Below, piece by piece: positions 25,586 through 34,259 of a stretch of 64,000 nucleotides of DNA; position 1 is the first letter of the stretch, and the number at the start of each line of letters is the position of its first letter. This stretch comes from CAVYHX01 sp963768415 (GTDB lineage: Bacteria; Pseudomonadota; Gammaproteobacteria; UBA9214). The stretch is from the NCBI GenBank assembly GCA_963768415.1, contig CAVYHX010000031.1, positions 1 to 64,000 on the forward strand. The letters run 5' to 3'. Both the position numbers and the translations under genes were made by a program. Below the pieces are notes generated by a model, which saw only the letters and a list, made by a program, of their open reading frames with translations, was not told the DNA's origin and ran no database searches.

Positions 25586-26344
25586 CTAGACCGGATTATC
25601 GATGTCAATAAATTGGTGCTGCAAGGCAAAGCGGTGCGCCAGATGTTCACCCAGGGCGCACACACCAAATCGTTCCGTCGCATGATGACCGGCGGCGAAG
25701 TAGTGGATGCCAGTCTCGCGCGCGCAGTGGACGGTCTGTTCCGATATCTCGCCGCTGATATACGCATCCAGTCCCAGTTCCGCCGCCGCCTCGATGTAGG
25801 ATTGCGCAGCACCGGTACACCAGCCCACGGTGCGAATGGTGCCGGCACTGCCAGGTATATGCAGCGCCGCCCTGCCCAGGGTCGCCTGGATATGCGCGCC
25901 CAGGTCCGCAGCGCTCCGGGGCCGGTCCGGCGCACCGTAATACCCCAGTTGCAGGCCACCATCATTGCCGAAGCGTCCCGCCCGGGTAAAGCCAAGCCGG
26001 CGGGCAAGTTGCGCGTTATTACCCAGGTCCGGATGCGCATCCAGCGGCAGGTGATAGGCCAGCAGGCTGACCCCGGCACCCAGCAGGCGCTGCAAGCGCC
26101 GCCGCTTCATCCCGGTCACACAGGCATCCTCTCCCTTCCAGAAGTAACCGTGATGCACCAGCAGCGCATCGGCATCGGCCGCTATCGCCGCCTCGATAAA
26201 AGCCAGACTTGCCGTCACACCGCTCACCAGTCGTTCGACCTGCGCGGTACCCTCCACCTGCAGTCCATTTGGACAGTAATCCGTGAATTGTCCGACGCTG
26301 AGCAGCGTAGCCGAATAATCAACCAGCTCATTCAGGGTTATCAT
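25586..26344 (-). CDS. Nif3-like dinuclear metal-centre protein (YbgI family)
   Basis: 252 residues. The metal-binding signatures are present: DYCPNGLQVEG at the start, ALLVHHGYFWKGED (tandem His), AYHLPLDAHPDLGNN (His/Asp) and the C-terminal FAAGHHATERFGV (His and Glu). The family forms hexameric toroids with two metals, and the enzymatic role is disputed (GTP cyclohydrolase-like or hydrolase suggestions). It is divergent from the DegS-type protease with a 57-base gap holding both starts. About 200 bases separate it from the petABC promoter region. Confidence 0.93.
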   Translation of the reverse strand: MITLNELVDYSATLLSVGQFTDYCPNGLQVEGTAQVERLVSGVTASLAFIEAAIAADADALLVHHGYFWKGEDACVTGMKRRRLQRLLGAGVSLLAYHLPLDAHPDLGNNAQLARRLGFTRAGRFGNDGGLQLGYYGAPDRPRSAADLGAHIQATLGRAALHIPGSAGTIRTVGWCTGAAQSYIEAAAELGLDAYISGEISEQTVHCARETGIHYFAAGHHATERFGVCALGEHLAHRFALQHQFIDIDNPV

Positions 26345-26401
26345 TGTTGCGCTTCCTGTTATCGTATCTGGCAGCCTTTATCGGGATAGAGTATCGCACC
26401 A

Positions 26402-27595
26402 ATGGGAATTCGCAAATTTATCGTATTTGTGCTGCAGGCCATCACTGTCGGACTGGCAGCGGCCTTTGTTTACATACTGCTGCTGCAACCCGCCCTGCTC
26501 GGCAGGGATACCAATGTTGTCGAGTTCAGGGAGTCCACCGAATCCGCGCAACGACCGGCATCGCCGCCACCCGTGACGAATGGCACCTGGACCGGCCCGG
26601 TTTCCTACGCCAGTGCAGTCGAGCGTGCAGCGCCCGCCGTTGTCAATATACACACCGCCAAGCTTATCACCCGGCGTGCGCATCCCCTGCTCGATGATCC
26701 CGTCTTCAGGCAATTCTTCGGTGACCGTTTCACCAGGTCGCGCAAAGAGGTGCAAACCAGCCTCGGCTCGGGCGTGCTGATCAGTAGCCAGGGTTACATA
26801 CTGACCAATAACCATGTCATCGATGGCGCCGATGAAATAGAGGTATTGCTTGCCGATGGCCGCCACGCTCAGGCGCAGGTGGCAGGTACCGACGTGGATA
26901 CCGACCTTGCCGTCCTGCGCATCGTGCTCCCGGATCTGCCGACCATAGTAATCGGTAATTCCGAGCGTCTGCGCGTCGGTGATGTCGCACTCGCGATCGG
27001 CAACCCGTACGGAGTCGGGCAAACAGTCACGTTCGGTATAGTCAGTGCAACCGGACGTGACCATCTCGGCATCAACGCATACGAGGAGTTCATTCAGACC
27101 GATGCCGCGATCAACCCCGGCAACTCGGGCGGGGCCCTGATCAGCGCACAGGGTGAACTGATCGGTATCAACTCGGCAATCTACAGCCGCTCGGGCGGCT
27201 CACAGGGTATCGGCTTCGCCATTCCCATCAATCTCGCGAAAGGCGTGATGAAACAGATTATCGAACAGGGTCACGTTGTCCGCGGCTGGCTGGGTATCGA
27301 GGCACAGGACCTGACCGAACGCCTGGCGGAATCATTCGGGCTGAAAAACACTTCCGGCGTACTGATCGCCGGTATTCTGCGCGGTGGTCCCGCGGATGAT
27401 GCCGGCATACTGCCAGGCGATATCGTCACTACGATCAATGAAATACCCGTGGAAAATTCCGCCACGGCCATGAAGCTCATATCGGAGCAGCAACCCGGCA
27501 GCCTGATTGCGCTGGGCGGCATCCGCAATAGCAAGCCTTTCACGTCGAAGGCGCGCGTCATCCAGCGGCCAAGCCAGCCGATTACAAAGCAATAG
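26402..27595 (+). CDS. Periplasmic HtrA-type serine protease, DegS/AlgW-like
   Basis: 397 residues with one N-terminal membrane segment (FIVFVLQAITVGLAAAFVYI) and a periplasmic trypsin-like domain. The triad is present: His in ILTNNHVIDGADE, Asp in DVDTDLAVLRI, Ser in NPGNSGGALIS. There is one C-terminal PDZ domain (RGWLGIEAQDL, then GGPADDAGILPGD). The single PDZ and membrane anchor fit DegS/AlgW, which cleaves the anti-sigma factor RseA in the envelope stress response. DegQ-like enzymes usually have two PDZ domains, so DegS is preferred. It is convergent with hisC. Confidence 0.92.
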   Translation: MGIRKFIVFVLQAITVGLAAAFVYILLLQPALLGRDTNVVEFRESTESAQRPASPPPVTNGTWTGPVSYASAVERAAPAVVNIHTAKLITRRAHPLLDDPVFRQFFGDRFTRSRKEVQTSLGSGVLISSQGYILTNNHVIDGADEIEVLLADGRHAQAQVAGTDVDTDLAVLRIVLPDLPTIVIGNSERLRVGDVALAIGNPYGVGQTVTFGIVSATGRDHLGINAYEEFIQTDAAINPGNSGGALISAQGELIGINSAIYSRSGGSQGIGFAIPINLAKGVMKQIIEQGHVVRGWLGIEAQDLTERLAESFGLKNTSGVLIAGILRGGPADDAGILPGDIVTTINEIPVENSATAMKLISEQQPGSLIALGGIRNSKPFTSKARVIQRPSQPITKQ

Positions 27596-27601
27596 GTCTT
27601 C

Positions 27602-27621
27602 ACTGGCGCCGGCCGGCCAGT
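27602..27621. terminator. Possible bidirectional hairpin
   Basis: ACTGGC (27602-27607) pairs with GCCAGT (27616-27621) around a GC-rich loop, between the convergent protease and hisC stops. There is no T-run, so it is weak as an intrinsic terminator. It is offered because of its position only. Confidence 0.3.
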
Positions 27622-27640
27622 CGGCACGCGCGGGCTTGCG

Positions 27641-28729
27641 TCAGTTACCGACGCTGTCCCGGAGTGCCCGCAGAAACGCGGTGTTTTCCTCCGGCTGCCC
27701 CACCGTCACACGCAGACAATCGGCAAGTGCGGCAGCGGAACCGTCCAGTTTCTTGATTAATATACCGGCCGCCTTCAGCCTCTCGAATACCTTGCCCGCA
27801 CTCCCCGACGCGACGCGAAACAGGATAAAGTTTGCATCGCTCGGATACACCGTCAGGCCCGGGATATCCTGTAACCCGGTCAGCAGGTCGCCGCGACCTG
27901 CGCGTATGCGGCGCGCCTGTTCGGCGAACACGGCAGCATGTGCGAGCGCGAAACAGCCCGTGACCTGATTGATGCTGCTGATGTTATACGGCAAGCGTGT
28001 CTTGTCGATCTGTTCCAGCCAGGCAGGGGCGCCGGCCAGCAGTCCCAGGCGCAGACCGGCCAGACCCATCTTCGACAACGTCCGCAATACCAGCAAGTTC
28101 CCGTGCGCCTCCAGTCGCTGCAGAAAACTGGCATCGGTAAACGGCGCATAGGCCTCATCCAGCACCACCAGCCCGTCTGCGTGCGCGAGGATTGCCTCGA
28201 TATGACCGGCATCGAACAGGTTGCCGGTTGGGTTATTCGGGTAGGCCAGGAAGATCACCGCGGGTTGCAATTCCCCGATCGCAGCCAGCATGGCATCAAT
28301 GTCGAGTGCGAAGTCAGGTGTCAGCGGCACCCCGTGGTAGTCGAGCCCGTTGACCACGGCGATCTGGCGGTACATCACGAAGCCCGGCTCCGGCGACATA
28401 ATCAACCGGCCAGGTGCAGCGACTGTCTGGACAATCATCTGGATCAATTCGTCCGAGCCGTTACCGAGAACAACTGCAACGGATTCCGGAACCCCCAGTG
28501 ACTTGCGCATCGCCTTCTTGAGATCCTGCGCGTGCGGGTCCGGGTAACGGTTGAGATCCACCGCACGCAACGCATCCAGCCACGCGGTGCGCAGACTGCC
28601 GGGCATCGGCCACGGATTTTCCATCGCATCCAGCTTGATCAGGCCCGCGGGATCCGGCACATGATAGGCAGTCAGCTCCCGGATTTCGGGACGCACCAGT
28701 TGTTTAATCATGTCTTGCACTGAAGTCAT
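27641..28729 (-). CDS. hisC: Histidinol-phosphate aminotransferase
   Basis: About 362 residues from ATG 28729 (MTSVQDMIKQLVRPEIRELT), with another ATG at 28741. It is a PLP-dependent class I/II aminotransferase. Substrate and cofactor sites are seen in LDAMENPWPMPG, VVLGNGSDELIQMI, YPNNPTGNLFD, VVLDEAYAPF and the PLP-lysine segment RTLSKMGLAGLRLG. It catalyses imidazole-acetol phosphate to histidinol phosphate. It belongs to a hisG-hisD-hisC group on the minus strand, although repeats separate it from hisD. Confidence 0.95.
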   Translation of the reverse strand: MTSVQDMIKQLVRPEIRELTAYHVPDPAGLIKLDAMENPWPMPGSLRTAWLDALRAVDLNRYPDPHAQDLKKAMRKSLGVPESVAVVLGNGSDELIQMIVQTVAAPGRLIMSPEPGFVMYRQIAVVNGLDYHGVPLTPDFALDIDAMLAAIGELQPAVIFLAYPNNPTGNLFDAGHIEAILAHADGLVVLDEAYAPFTDASFLQRLEAHGNLLVLRTLSKMGLAGLRLGLLAGAPAWLEQIDKTRLPYNISSINQVTGCFALAHAAVFAEQARRIRAGRGDLLTGLQDIPGLTVYPSDANFILFRVASGSAGKVFERLKAAGILIKKLDGSAAALADCLRVTVGQPEENTAFLRALRDSVGN

Positions 28730-28756
28730 ATCGGAATACATCGAGTAGATTTCCCA

Positions 28757-28946
28757 ACCCTGTAGGAGCGGCCCCCTGGCCGCGATGGTTTCTGACACCA
28801 ATCGCGCCGAAGGGCGGCGTTTATGCCCGGGGCTTAATCGGGTACTCCTACAGACGGATTTCCCACCCTTGCAGGAGTGCCCCCCGGCCACAATGGTATC
28901 AGCTGCCAATAGACATGCAGGTTGGGCAAAGCGCAGCGTACCCAAC
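28757..28946. repeat. Degenerate REP unit and a second palindrome
   Basis: 28760-28880 holds a single decayed copy of the BIME sequence: TGTAGGAGCGGCCCCCTGGC, then ATCGCGCCGAAGGGCGGCG. The outer arm is interrupted (TTAATCGGGTACTCCTACAG). A partial copy follows around 28870 (TGCAGGAGTGCCCCCCGGCC). At 28921-28946 GTTGGG and CCCAAC flank CAAAGCGCAGCGTA, another common dispersed palindrome. Both lie in the 264-base gap between hisC and hisD. Confidence 0.75.
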
Positions 28947-29005
28947 ATATCAGCAACAATCCCGCGTGTCGCAGAGCGCCATACCTGACCTGCTGAGAAT
29001 ATCGG

Positions 29006-30313
29006 CTAGTCTTTGTCCTCTATACGCATTTCGGCAGACAGCGCATGCGCCGTCAGGCCTTCGCCACGCGCCAGCACCGATGCCGTTTTGCCCAGCGTAG
29101 CCGCGCCCCGGGGAGAACACTGGATCAGGCTGGTACGCTTCTGGAAATCATACACACCCAGGGGCGAGGAAAACCGCGCGGTGCGCGACGTCGGCAGCAC
29201 ATGGTTGGGGCCGGCGCAATAATCGCCGAGCACTTCGGCGGTATAACGCCCCATAAAAATAGCGCCCGCGTGGCTAATCCGTGCGGCGAGCTCCTGCGGA
29301 TTCTCGACGGACAACTCCAGGTGTTCGGCAGCAATCAGGTTGGCGATGTCAGCCGCTTCCTCGAGGTCGGCGACCTGTATCAGTCCGCCCTGCCGCCCCA
29401 GTGATGCGCGGATGATATCCCCCCGCGGCATCTCCGGCAGCAGACGGTCGATGCTCCGGAGAACGCGCTCGAGAAATTCCGCATCGGGGCTGACGAGTAT
29501 CGACTGGGCGTCTTCATCATGTTCAGCCTGCGAGAACAGGTCCATGGCTATCCAGTCCGGGTCGGTCCGTCCGTCACAGATGACCAGTATCTCGGAAGGC
29601 CCGGCGATCATGTCGATCCCCACCTTGCCGAACACCATGCGCTTGGCTGTCGCCACATAGGCATTACCGGGTCCGACAATCTTGTCGACCGCCGGCACCG
29701 TGACCGTGCCATAGGCGAGTGCGGCCACCGCCTGTGCACCGCCCACGGCAAAGATCCGGTCGACGCCGGCAATGGCGGCGGCTGCCAGCACCATGTCGTT
29801 GACCTCGCCCGCTGGTGTCGGTACGACCATGACCAGTTCACCGACACCGGCAACCTTTGCCGGTAACGCGTTCATCAGTACCGATGAGGGATAGGCCGCC
29901 TTGCCACCCGGCACATACAGTCCCACCCGATCCATGGGCGTAATCTGTTGCCCCAGCAAGGTTCCATCCGCTTCACTATACGACCAGGAATCCAGTTTCT
30001 GATGCCCGGCATAGGCGCTGATCCTTGCCGCGGACAGTTCCAGTGCGGCACGCTGCTCCCGGCTGATGCGCTCCAGCGACCGGTGACAGTCTGCAAGCGG
30101 TATTTCCAGGTCCGCTGCTGCAGCAGCGGACCAGTGATCGAAGCGCCCGGTATATTCAAGCAGCGCGGCATCACCGCGGGCACGCACATCCTCGATTATC
30201 CGGCGCACTGCAGATTCCACCGCTGCATCAGCTGCTCGCTCACGTGCCAGGAGCTGTTCCAGTTGCTGGCGGAAATCGGCGTCCCGGGAATTCAGTCGTG
30301 TGATATCTGGCAT
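29006..30313 (-). CDS. hisD: Histidinol dehydrogenase
   Basis: 435 residues, intact. It performs the last two oxidations of histidine synthesis with NAD and zinc. The NAD/substrate region has DRVGLYVPGGKAAYPSSVLM, the zinc ligand Gln/His segment is LFSQAEHDEDAQSILV, and the catalytic Glu-His pair is in AAEHLELSVENPQEL. The C-terminus has GPNHVLPTSRTARFSSPLGV, the usual conserved stretch. It lies upstream of hisC and downstream of hisG. The gap to hisG contains an inverted-repeat element. Confidence 0.96.
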   Translation of the reverse strand: MPDITRLNSRDADFRQQLEQLLARERAADAAVESAVRRIIEDVRARGDAALLEYTGRFDHWSAAAAADLEIPLADCHRSLERISREQRAALELSAARISAYAGHQKLDSWSYSEADGTLLGQQITPMDRVGLYVPGGKAAYPSSVLMNALPAKVAGVGELVMVVPTPAGEVNDMVLAAAAIAGVDRIFAVGGAQAVAALAYGTVTVPAVDKIVGPGNAYVATAKRMVFGKVGIDMIAGPSEILVICDGRTDPDWIAMDLFSQAEHDEDAQSILVSPDAEFLERVLRSIDRLLPEMPRGDIIRASLGRQGGLIQVADLEEAADIANLIAAEHLELSVENPQELAARISHAGAIFMGRYTAEVLGDYCAGPNHVLPTSRTARFSSPLGVYDFQKRTSLIQCSPRGAATLGKTASVLARGEGLTAHALSAEMRIEDKD

Positions 30314-30386
30314 GTGTTGTTCACTACATCCATTACGTCAAATCAATCTGCTGCATTCAGTCCAGGCCATGGAAACAATGTTGTTC

Positions 30387-30472
30387 GTCATTGCGAGAAA
30401 CAAAGTGGCGCAGCCGACTCCAATCGCTTGATTCTACTTTAATGAGATTGCTTCGCTATGCTCGCAATGACA
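30387..30472. repeat. TCATTGCGAG-type inverted-repeat element
   Basis: An 86-base element with terminal arms CGTCATTGCGAG (30387-30398) and CTCGCAATGACA (30461-30472). Internal partly matching pieces include GCGCAGCCGACTCCAATCG and GATTGCTTCGCTATG. This resembles the TCATTGCGAG-type dispersed elements that are widespread in Gram-negative genomes. It lies between hisG and hisD and carries no gene. Confidence 0.75.
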
Positions 30473-30497
30473 GGATGTGCGATACATCAGCGTTTTC

Positions 30498-31130
30498 CTA
30501 GGCTTCACACGCCGTCTCCAGCCGGGAAATATACTGGCTGATGCGCGCATGCTGCATCTTCATGGATGCCCTGTTGACAACCAGTCGCGAGCTGATATCC
30601 GCGATATGCTCGAGCGGAACCAGGCCATTCGCCTTCAGCGTATTACCGGTATCGACTACATCGACGATTCGGTCCGCCAGCCCGACCATGGGCGCGAGCT
30701 CCATGGAACCGTACAACTTGATAATTTCGACCTGTTCCTGGCGATCGGCATAATAACGCCGCGTACTCTGTACGTACTTGGTCGCGATCCGCAAGCGCCG
30801 CTGCTGCTGAATCCCGGTTGCGGGACCGGCGACCATGAGACGGCATCTGGCAATGCCGAGATCCAGCGGTTCATACAAGCCGTCACCACCATGTTCCATG
30901 AGCACATCCTTGCCGGCTACACCCATGTCCGCAGCCCCGTAGCCCACGTAGGTAGGCACATCTGCGGCACGAATGATGACCAGCTTGACGTCGTCAAGGT
31001 TGGTATCAAGAATCAGCTTGCGGCTGGTGTCAGGATCGTCCAGAGGTCGTATGCCGGCCTGCGCCAGCAACGGCAGTGTCTCGGCGAAGATACGGCCCTT
31101 GGACAGGGCAATAGTCAGTATGCTGTTCAT
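30498..31130 (-). CDS. hisG: ATP phosphoribosyltransferase, short form
   Basis: 210 residues, the catalytic half only (short-form HisG_S). Motifs are LTIALSKGRIFAETLPLL, VGYGADMGVAGKDVLM (here GYGAADMGVAGKDVLMEHG), CRLMVAGPATGI and the PRPP-loop region DIVDTGNTLKANGLV. Short HisG lacks the C-terminal regulatory domain and needs the HisZ partner for activity and feedback control. No hisZ is in this window, so it should lie elsewhere (established for the family). It is the first committed step of histidine synthesis and sits just upstream of hisD. Confidence 0.95.
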   Translation of the reverse strand: MNSILTIALSKGRIFAETLPLLAQAGIRPLDDPDTSRKLILDTNLDDVKLVIIRAADVPTYVGYGAADMGVAGKDVLMEHGGDGLYEPLDLGIARCRLMVAGPATGIQQQRRLRIATKYVQSTRRYYADRQEQVEIIKLYGSMELAPMVGLADRIVDVVDTGNTLKANGLVPLEHIADISSRLVVNRASMKMQHARISQYISRLETACEA

Positions 31131-31205
31131 GACTGCAAGTGTCAGGCAGTAATGGTGATATTACAAGCCTGAACTGCCTGGCGGGTGATGCCGGCAGGGC
31201 GACCT

Positions 31206-32467
31206 TCACGCGGGAACGCGGTGGATGTTGGCGCCCAGTTGCGCCAGCTTCTCCTCGATACATTCATAGCCTCGATCGATATGGTAAATTCGATCGACAA
31301 TCGTATCGCCCTCCGCGACCAGGCCCGCCAGCACCAGGCTGGCCGACGCACGCAAATCAGTCGCCATGACCGGCGCGCCCGTCAGCTGCGCTACTCCGGT
31401 GCTAATGGCCGTATTTCCCTCGAGTTTGATATCTGCGCCCATGCGCTGCATCTCCTGCACATGCATGAAACGGTTTTCAAAGACAGTCTCGGTAATCATC
31501 CCGGTTCCCTCTGCCACGATATTCAGGGCGGTAAACTGCGCCTGCATATCCGTGGGGAATGCCGGATAGGGTGCAGTGTGAATGTTGACTGCCCGGGGCC
31601 GTTTGCCGTGCATATCCAGCTCTATCCAGTCTTCCCCGACGCTGATAGCGGCGCCGGCCTCACGCAGTGCCTGCAAGACTGCGTCCATGACGTCCGGACG
31701 CGTGTCCTTGAGCTTGATGCGCCCCCCGGTTATGGCTGCTGCGACCAGATAGGTGCCGGTCTCGATCCGGTCCGGGAGCACGGTATATTCGGTCCCGGAC
31801 AAACGCTCGACGCCCTCGACCCTGATCGTGTCCGTCCCGGCGCCCGTGATACGCGCGCCCATGGTGTTCAGACAATTCGCCAGGTCCGCCACCTCGGGCT
31901 CGCGGGCTGCGTTCTCGATGACGGTGGTGCCATCGGCCAGGGCGGCCGCCATCATCAGGTTTTCGGTGCCGGTCACGGTAATGATGTCCATAACCAGACG
32001 CGCTCCCTGCAGACGATCAACGCGCGCCTTGATGTAGCCGTTCTCCACACTGATCTCGGCACCCATCGCCTGCAAACCCTTGATATGGAGATTCACCGGC
32101 CGCGAGCCGATAGCACAGCCACCGGGCAGCGAGACATCCGCACGTCCGAAGCGCGACAGCATCGGCCCCAGCACCAGAATCGACGGAGCGCATGGTCCTG
32201 ACGAGTTCATAGGGCGCATAAGAGTGAATTGATCGGCCGCGCGTCTAGCTCGATATCCATTTTCTCATCGACCGTCAACTGCACACCCATGCGACCAAGC
32301 AGTTCCATGGTCGTCGTGACATCATGCAGGTGCGGCACATTCCGGATGATTACCAGCTCGTCAGCCAGCAGGGTTGCCGCCATGATCGGTAATACGGCAT
32401 TTTTTGCACCGGAGATTCGAATTTCGCCCTCCAGCGGCACACCACCCTTGATGAGCAGCTTGTCCAA
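31206..32467 (-). CDS. murA: UDP-GlcNAc 1-carboxyvinyltransferase (frameshifted)
   Basis: It makes UDP-GlcNAc-enolpyruvate, the first committed step of peptidoglycan synthesis, in the cytoplasm. The start is probably TTG 32467 (LDKLLIKGGVPLEGEIRISG, matching the MurA N-terminus), since no ATG is close. Conserved parts are SGAKNAVLPIMAATLL, SLPGGCAIGSRPVNLHIKG (PEP-reactive, fosfomycin-target Cys), ENAAREPEVADLAN and RIETGTYLVAAAIT. The frame breaks near 32165-32215 between INSLLCA and LGPMLSRFG, with at least two indels in about 50 bases. The rest is intact to RVPA at 31206. Confidence 0.93.
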
Positions 32468-32478
32468 GTCCGGTGCCC

Positions 32479-32725
32479 TTATTGAATGCGACGCTCTGCA
32501 GCCCACGCCTGCGGTGTGTAGGTATGCAGGGCCAGCGCATGTATTTCGCCGCCCATGCGGTCACCCAGGGTGTTATAGACCAGACGATGCTGCTCAACCA
32601 TCGAACACCCGTCGAACTGCTTGCTGATGACAACCGCTTCGAAATGGTCGCCGTCGCCCTTTCACGATCACTTCTGCGTCGGGGAGACCAGTCTGTATCA
32701 GGATTTCAAGCTCACTGGATTGCAT
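32479..32725 (-). CDS. ibaG: BolA-family protein IbaG (one frameshift)
   Basis: It starts MQSSELEILIQTGLPDAEVI at ATG 32725. After an extra base in the GGGCGACGG run near 32655 it continues DGDHFEAVVISKQFDGCSMV, then LGDRMGGEIHALALHTYTP, to the stop at 32479. The length (about 82 codons) and the LHTYTPQAW ending match IbaG, the BolA paralogue always found near mla genes and murA. BolA proteins bind glutaredoxins and iron-sulfur clusters. The reading frame is broken only by the indel. Confidence 0.85.
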
Positions 32726-32761
32726 AGGGAATTTCTTGATCGGATAAAAAAAATGAAACTG

Positions 32762-33063
32762 CTATGAAAGCGACAGTATTTCGTCCAGGCCGCTGATGCG
32801 CGCAATTGACGACAATTGCACCGGGACATTCACGAATGAAATACTTTTCCCGGCACGCTCCGCTGCGCGCAGCCATTCCACCAGCAGGGCCAGCCCGGCG
32901 CTGTCCGCGCGGGTTACCCCCTTGAGGTCAATTTCAATAGCTGCCATCACCGCTGATAGATCGTTCGCATTCTGCGAGCACACCGGTAACAGACCTAAAT
33001 CCGAGGTTCACCTTCAATCCGCCAGCGACCTGCACCGGCATCCGTAATGCTTGCATCAGCCAT
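32762..33063 (-). CDS. mlaB: STAS-domain lipid transport protein MlaB (frameshifted)
   Basis: It is readable in pieces: MADASITDAGAGRWRIEGE (frame from ATG 33063), then NLGFRSVTGVLAECERSIS, then IEIDLKGVTRADSAGLALLV, to SGLDEILSLS at 32762. The middle and end carry the STAS fold with the DSAGLALL phospho-helix-like motif. MlaB is the cytoplasmic partner that stabilises the MlaF ATPase in the MlaFEDB complex. Two indels are needed in the first 110 bases. It overlaps the end of mlaC. Confidence 0.8.
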
Positions 33064-33685
33064 CGGCCTGACTTCCATTGCGATCCGCCAGCTGCTTTAT
33101 CAGGCTGTCGATTCCTTCATTACGGATGATTTGACTGAAGGTGGAACGGTAATTCGTAACCAGGCTGACGCCGCTAATCGTCACATCATAGACCATCCAG
33201 CCGTGTTCTGATCTTGTACATGGCGTAGGTGATATCAACCGACGCGCTGCCGTGCAGCTCGATTTCCGTGCGCACCGTTACAGTGGTATCCCAGTCATCG
33301 AATGAAAGGGCAAGTAGATAATTTTCTCATTCGCGTATTCCAACAAGGCCCTGCCGTAGGTGCGTACCAGCAATCCCTTGAATTCATCCACGAACCGGTC
33401 GCGCTGGTCCGGTGTAGCAGTACGCCAGTTCTTGCCCAGCACCCATTGACCCATGCGCTTAAAGTCAAAATAAGGCAGCACGATAGTGGCTACAAGATCG
33501 TAGAGTCGCTGGTTATTCTGCGCAATAACGTCCTTTTCCGCCTGTAACGCAGCGAGCATGCGCGACGACGCATCCCGCACCAATTCCTGTGGCGTCCCGT
33601 CGTATGCGCTCACCCTGGCGGGAGACAATATCAGCAAGGCCACCAGCGCTAACTGCAGGCAGCGCAGCACCCGAGTGCGGTGCAT
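33056..33685 (-). CDS. mlaC: Periplasmic phospholipid carrier MlaC (frameshifted)
   Basis: It starts at ATG 33685 with signal RCLQLALVALLILSPARVSA. ATG 33739 is an alternative. The body continues TPQELVRDASSRMLAALQAE, then VLPYFDFKRMGQWVLGKNWR, typical of MlaC. After a shift near 33300 it gives DDWDTTVTVRTEIELHGSAS, and after another near 33210 it gives YDVTISGVSLVTNYRSTFSQ and the end. MlaC ferries phospholipids across the periplasm between the outer-membrane lipoprotein MlaA and the MlaFEDB complex. Confidence 0.88.
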
Positions 33686-33776
33686 GGTGTCGTGACGATT
33701 TGCCGTCAGCCAGCGGCCATTTGCAGATTGTATGTTCATTGGGGCAGTATGTCTGAAACAGGAGCGCAGGGCAGGA

Positions 33777-34256
33777 CTACTCCTTTTTTTCCCTGGAAGC
33801 CGCATTATACAGAAACTGTCCGACGATCTGCTCCATTACCAAAGCCGACTGGGTCAGCTGGATCCGGTCACCGTCAGCAAGATTTTCCATTGCCCCGCCC
33901 GGCTCCAGCGCAACATACTGTTCACCCAGCAGGCCCGCGGTAAAAATGCTGGCTGAAGTGTCAGCCGGAAACTTGTTATAGGTCTTGTCGAGACGCATAG
34001 TGACGACGGCTTGATACTTGCCACTGTCATAATCGATGGAATCGACCCTGCCGATCCGCACCCCGGAGACCGTCACGGGTGATCTGGTCTTGAGGCCGCC
34101 AACGTTCTCGAACCCGGCAGTCAAATAGTAACTGTCGCCGCTACCGGCACCGGCGGTGCTCAGATTGCTGACCTGCATTGCGAGCACAAACAAGGCAGCC
34201 AACCCGATAACTGCGAACAAACCCACCCAGATTTCAAGTACCCGTCTGTTCCCCAT
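33777..34256 (-). CDS. mlaD: MCE-domain lipid-binding protein MlaD
   Basis: 159 residues. One N-terminal membrane helix (IWVGLFAVIGLAALFVLAMQ) is followed by a single MCE domain with GGLKTRSPVTVSGVRIGRVD, TYNKFPADTSASIFTAGLLG and EQYVALEPGG. It forms the periplasmic hexameric ring over the MlaE permease. It is intact and lies three bases after mlaE, so it is in the same transcript. Confidence 0.95.
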   Translation of the reverse strand: MGNRRVLEIWVGLFAVIGLAALFVLAMQVSNLSTAGAGSGDSYYLTAGFENVGGLKTRSPVTVSGVRIGRVDSIDYDSGKYQAVVTMRLDKTYNKFPADTSASIFTAGLLGEQYVALEPGGAMENLADGDRIQLTQSALVMEQIVGQFLYNAASREKKE

Positions 34257-34259
34257 GCG

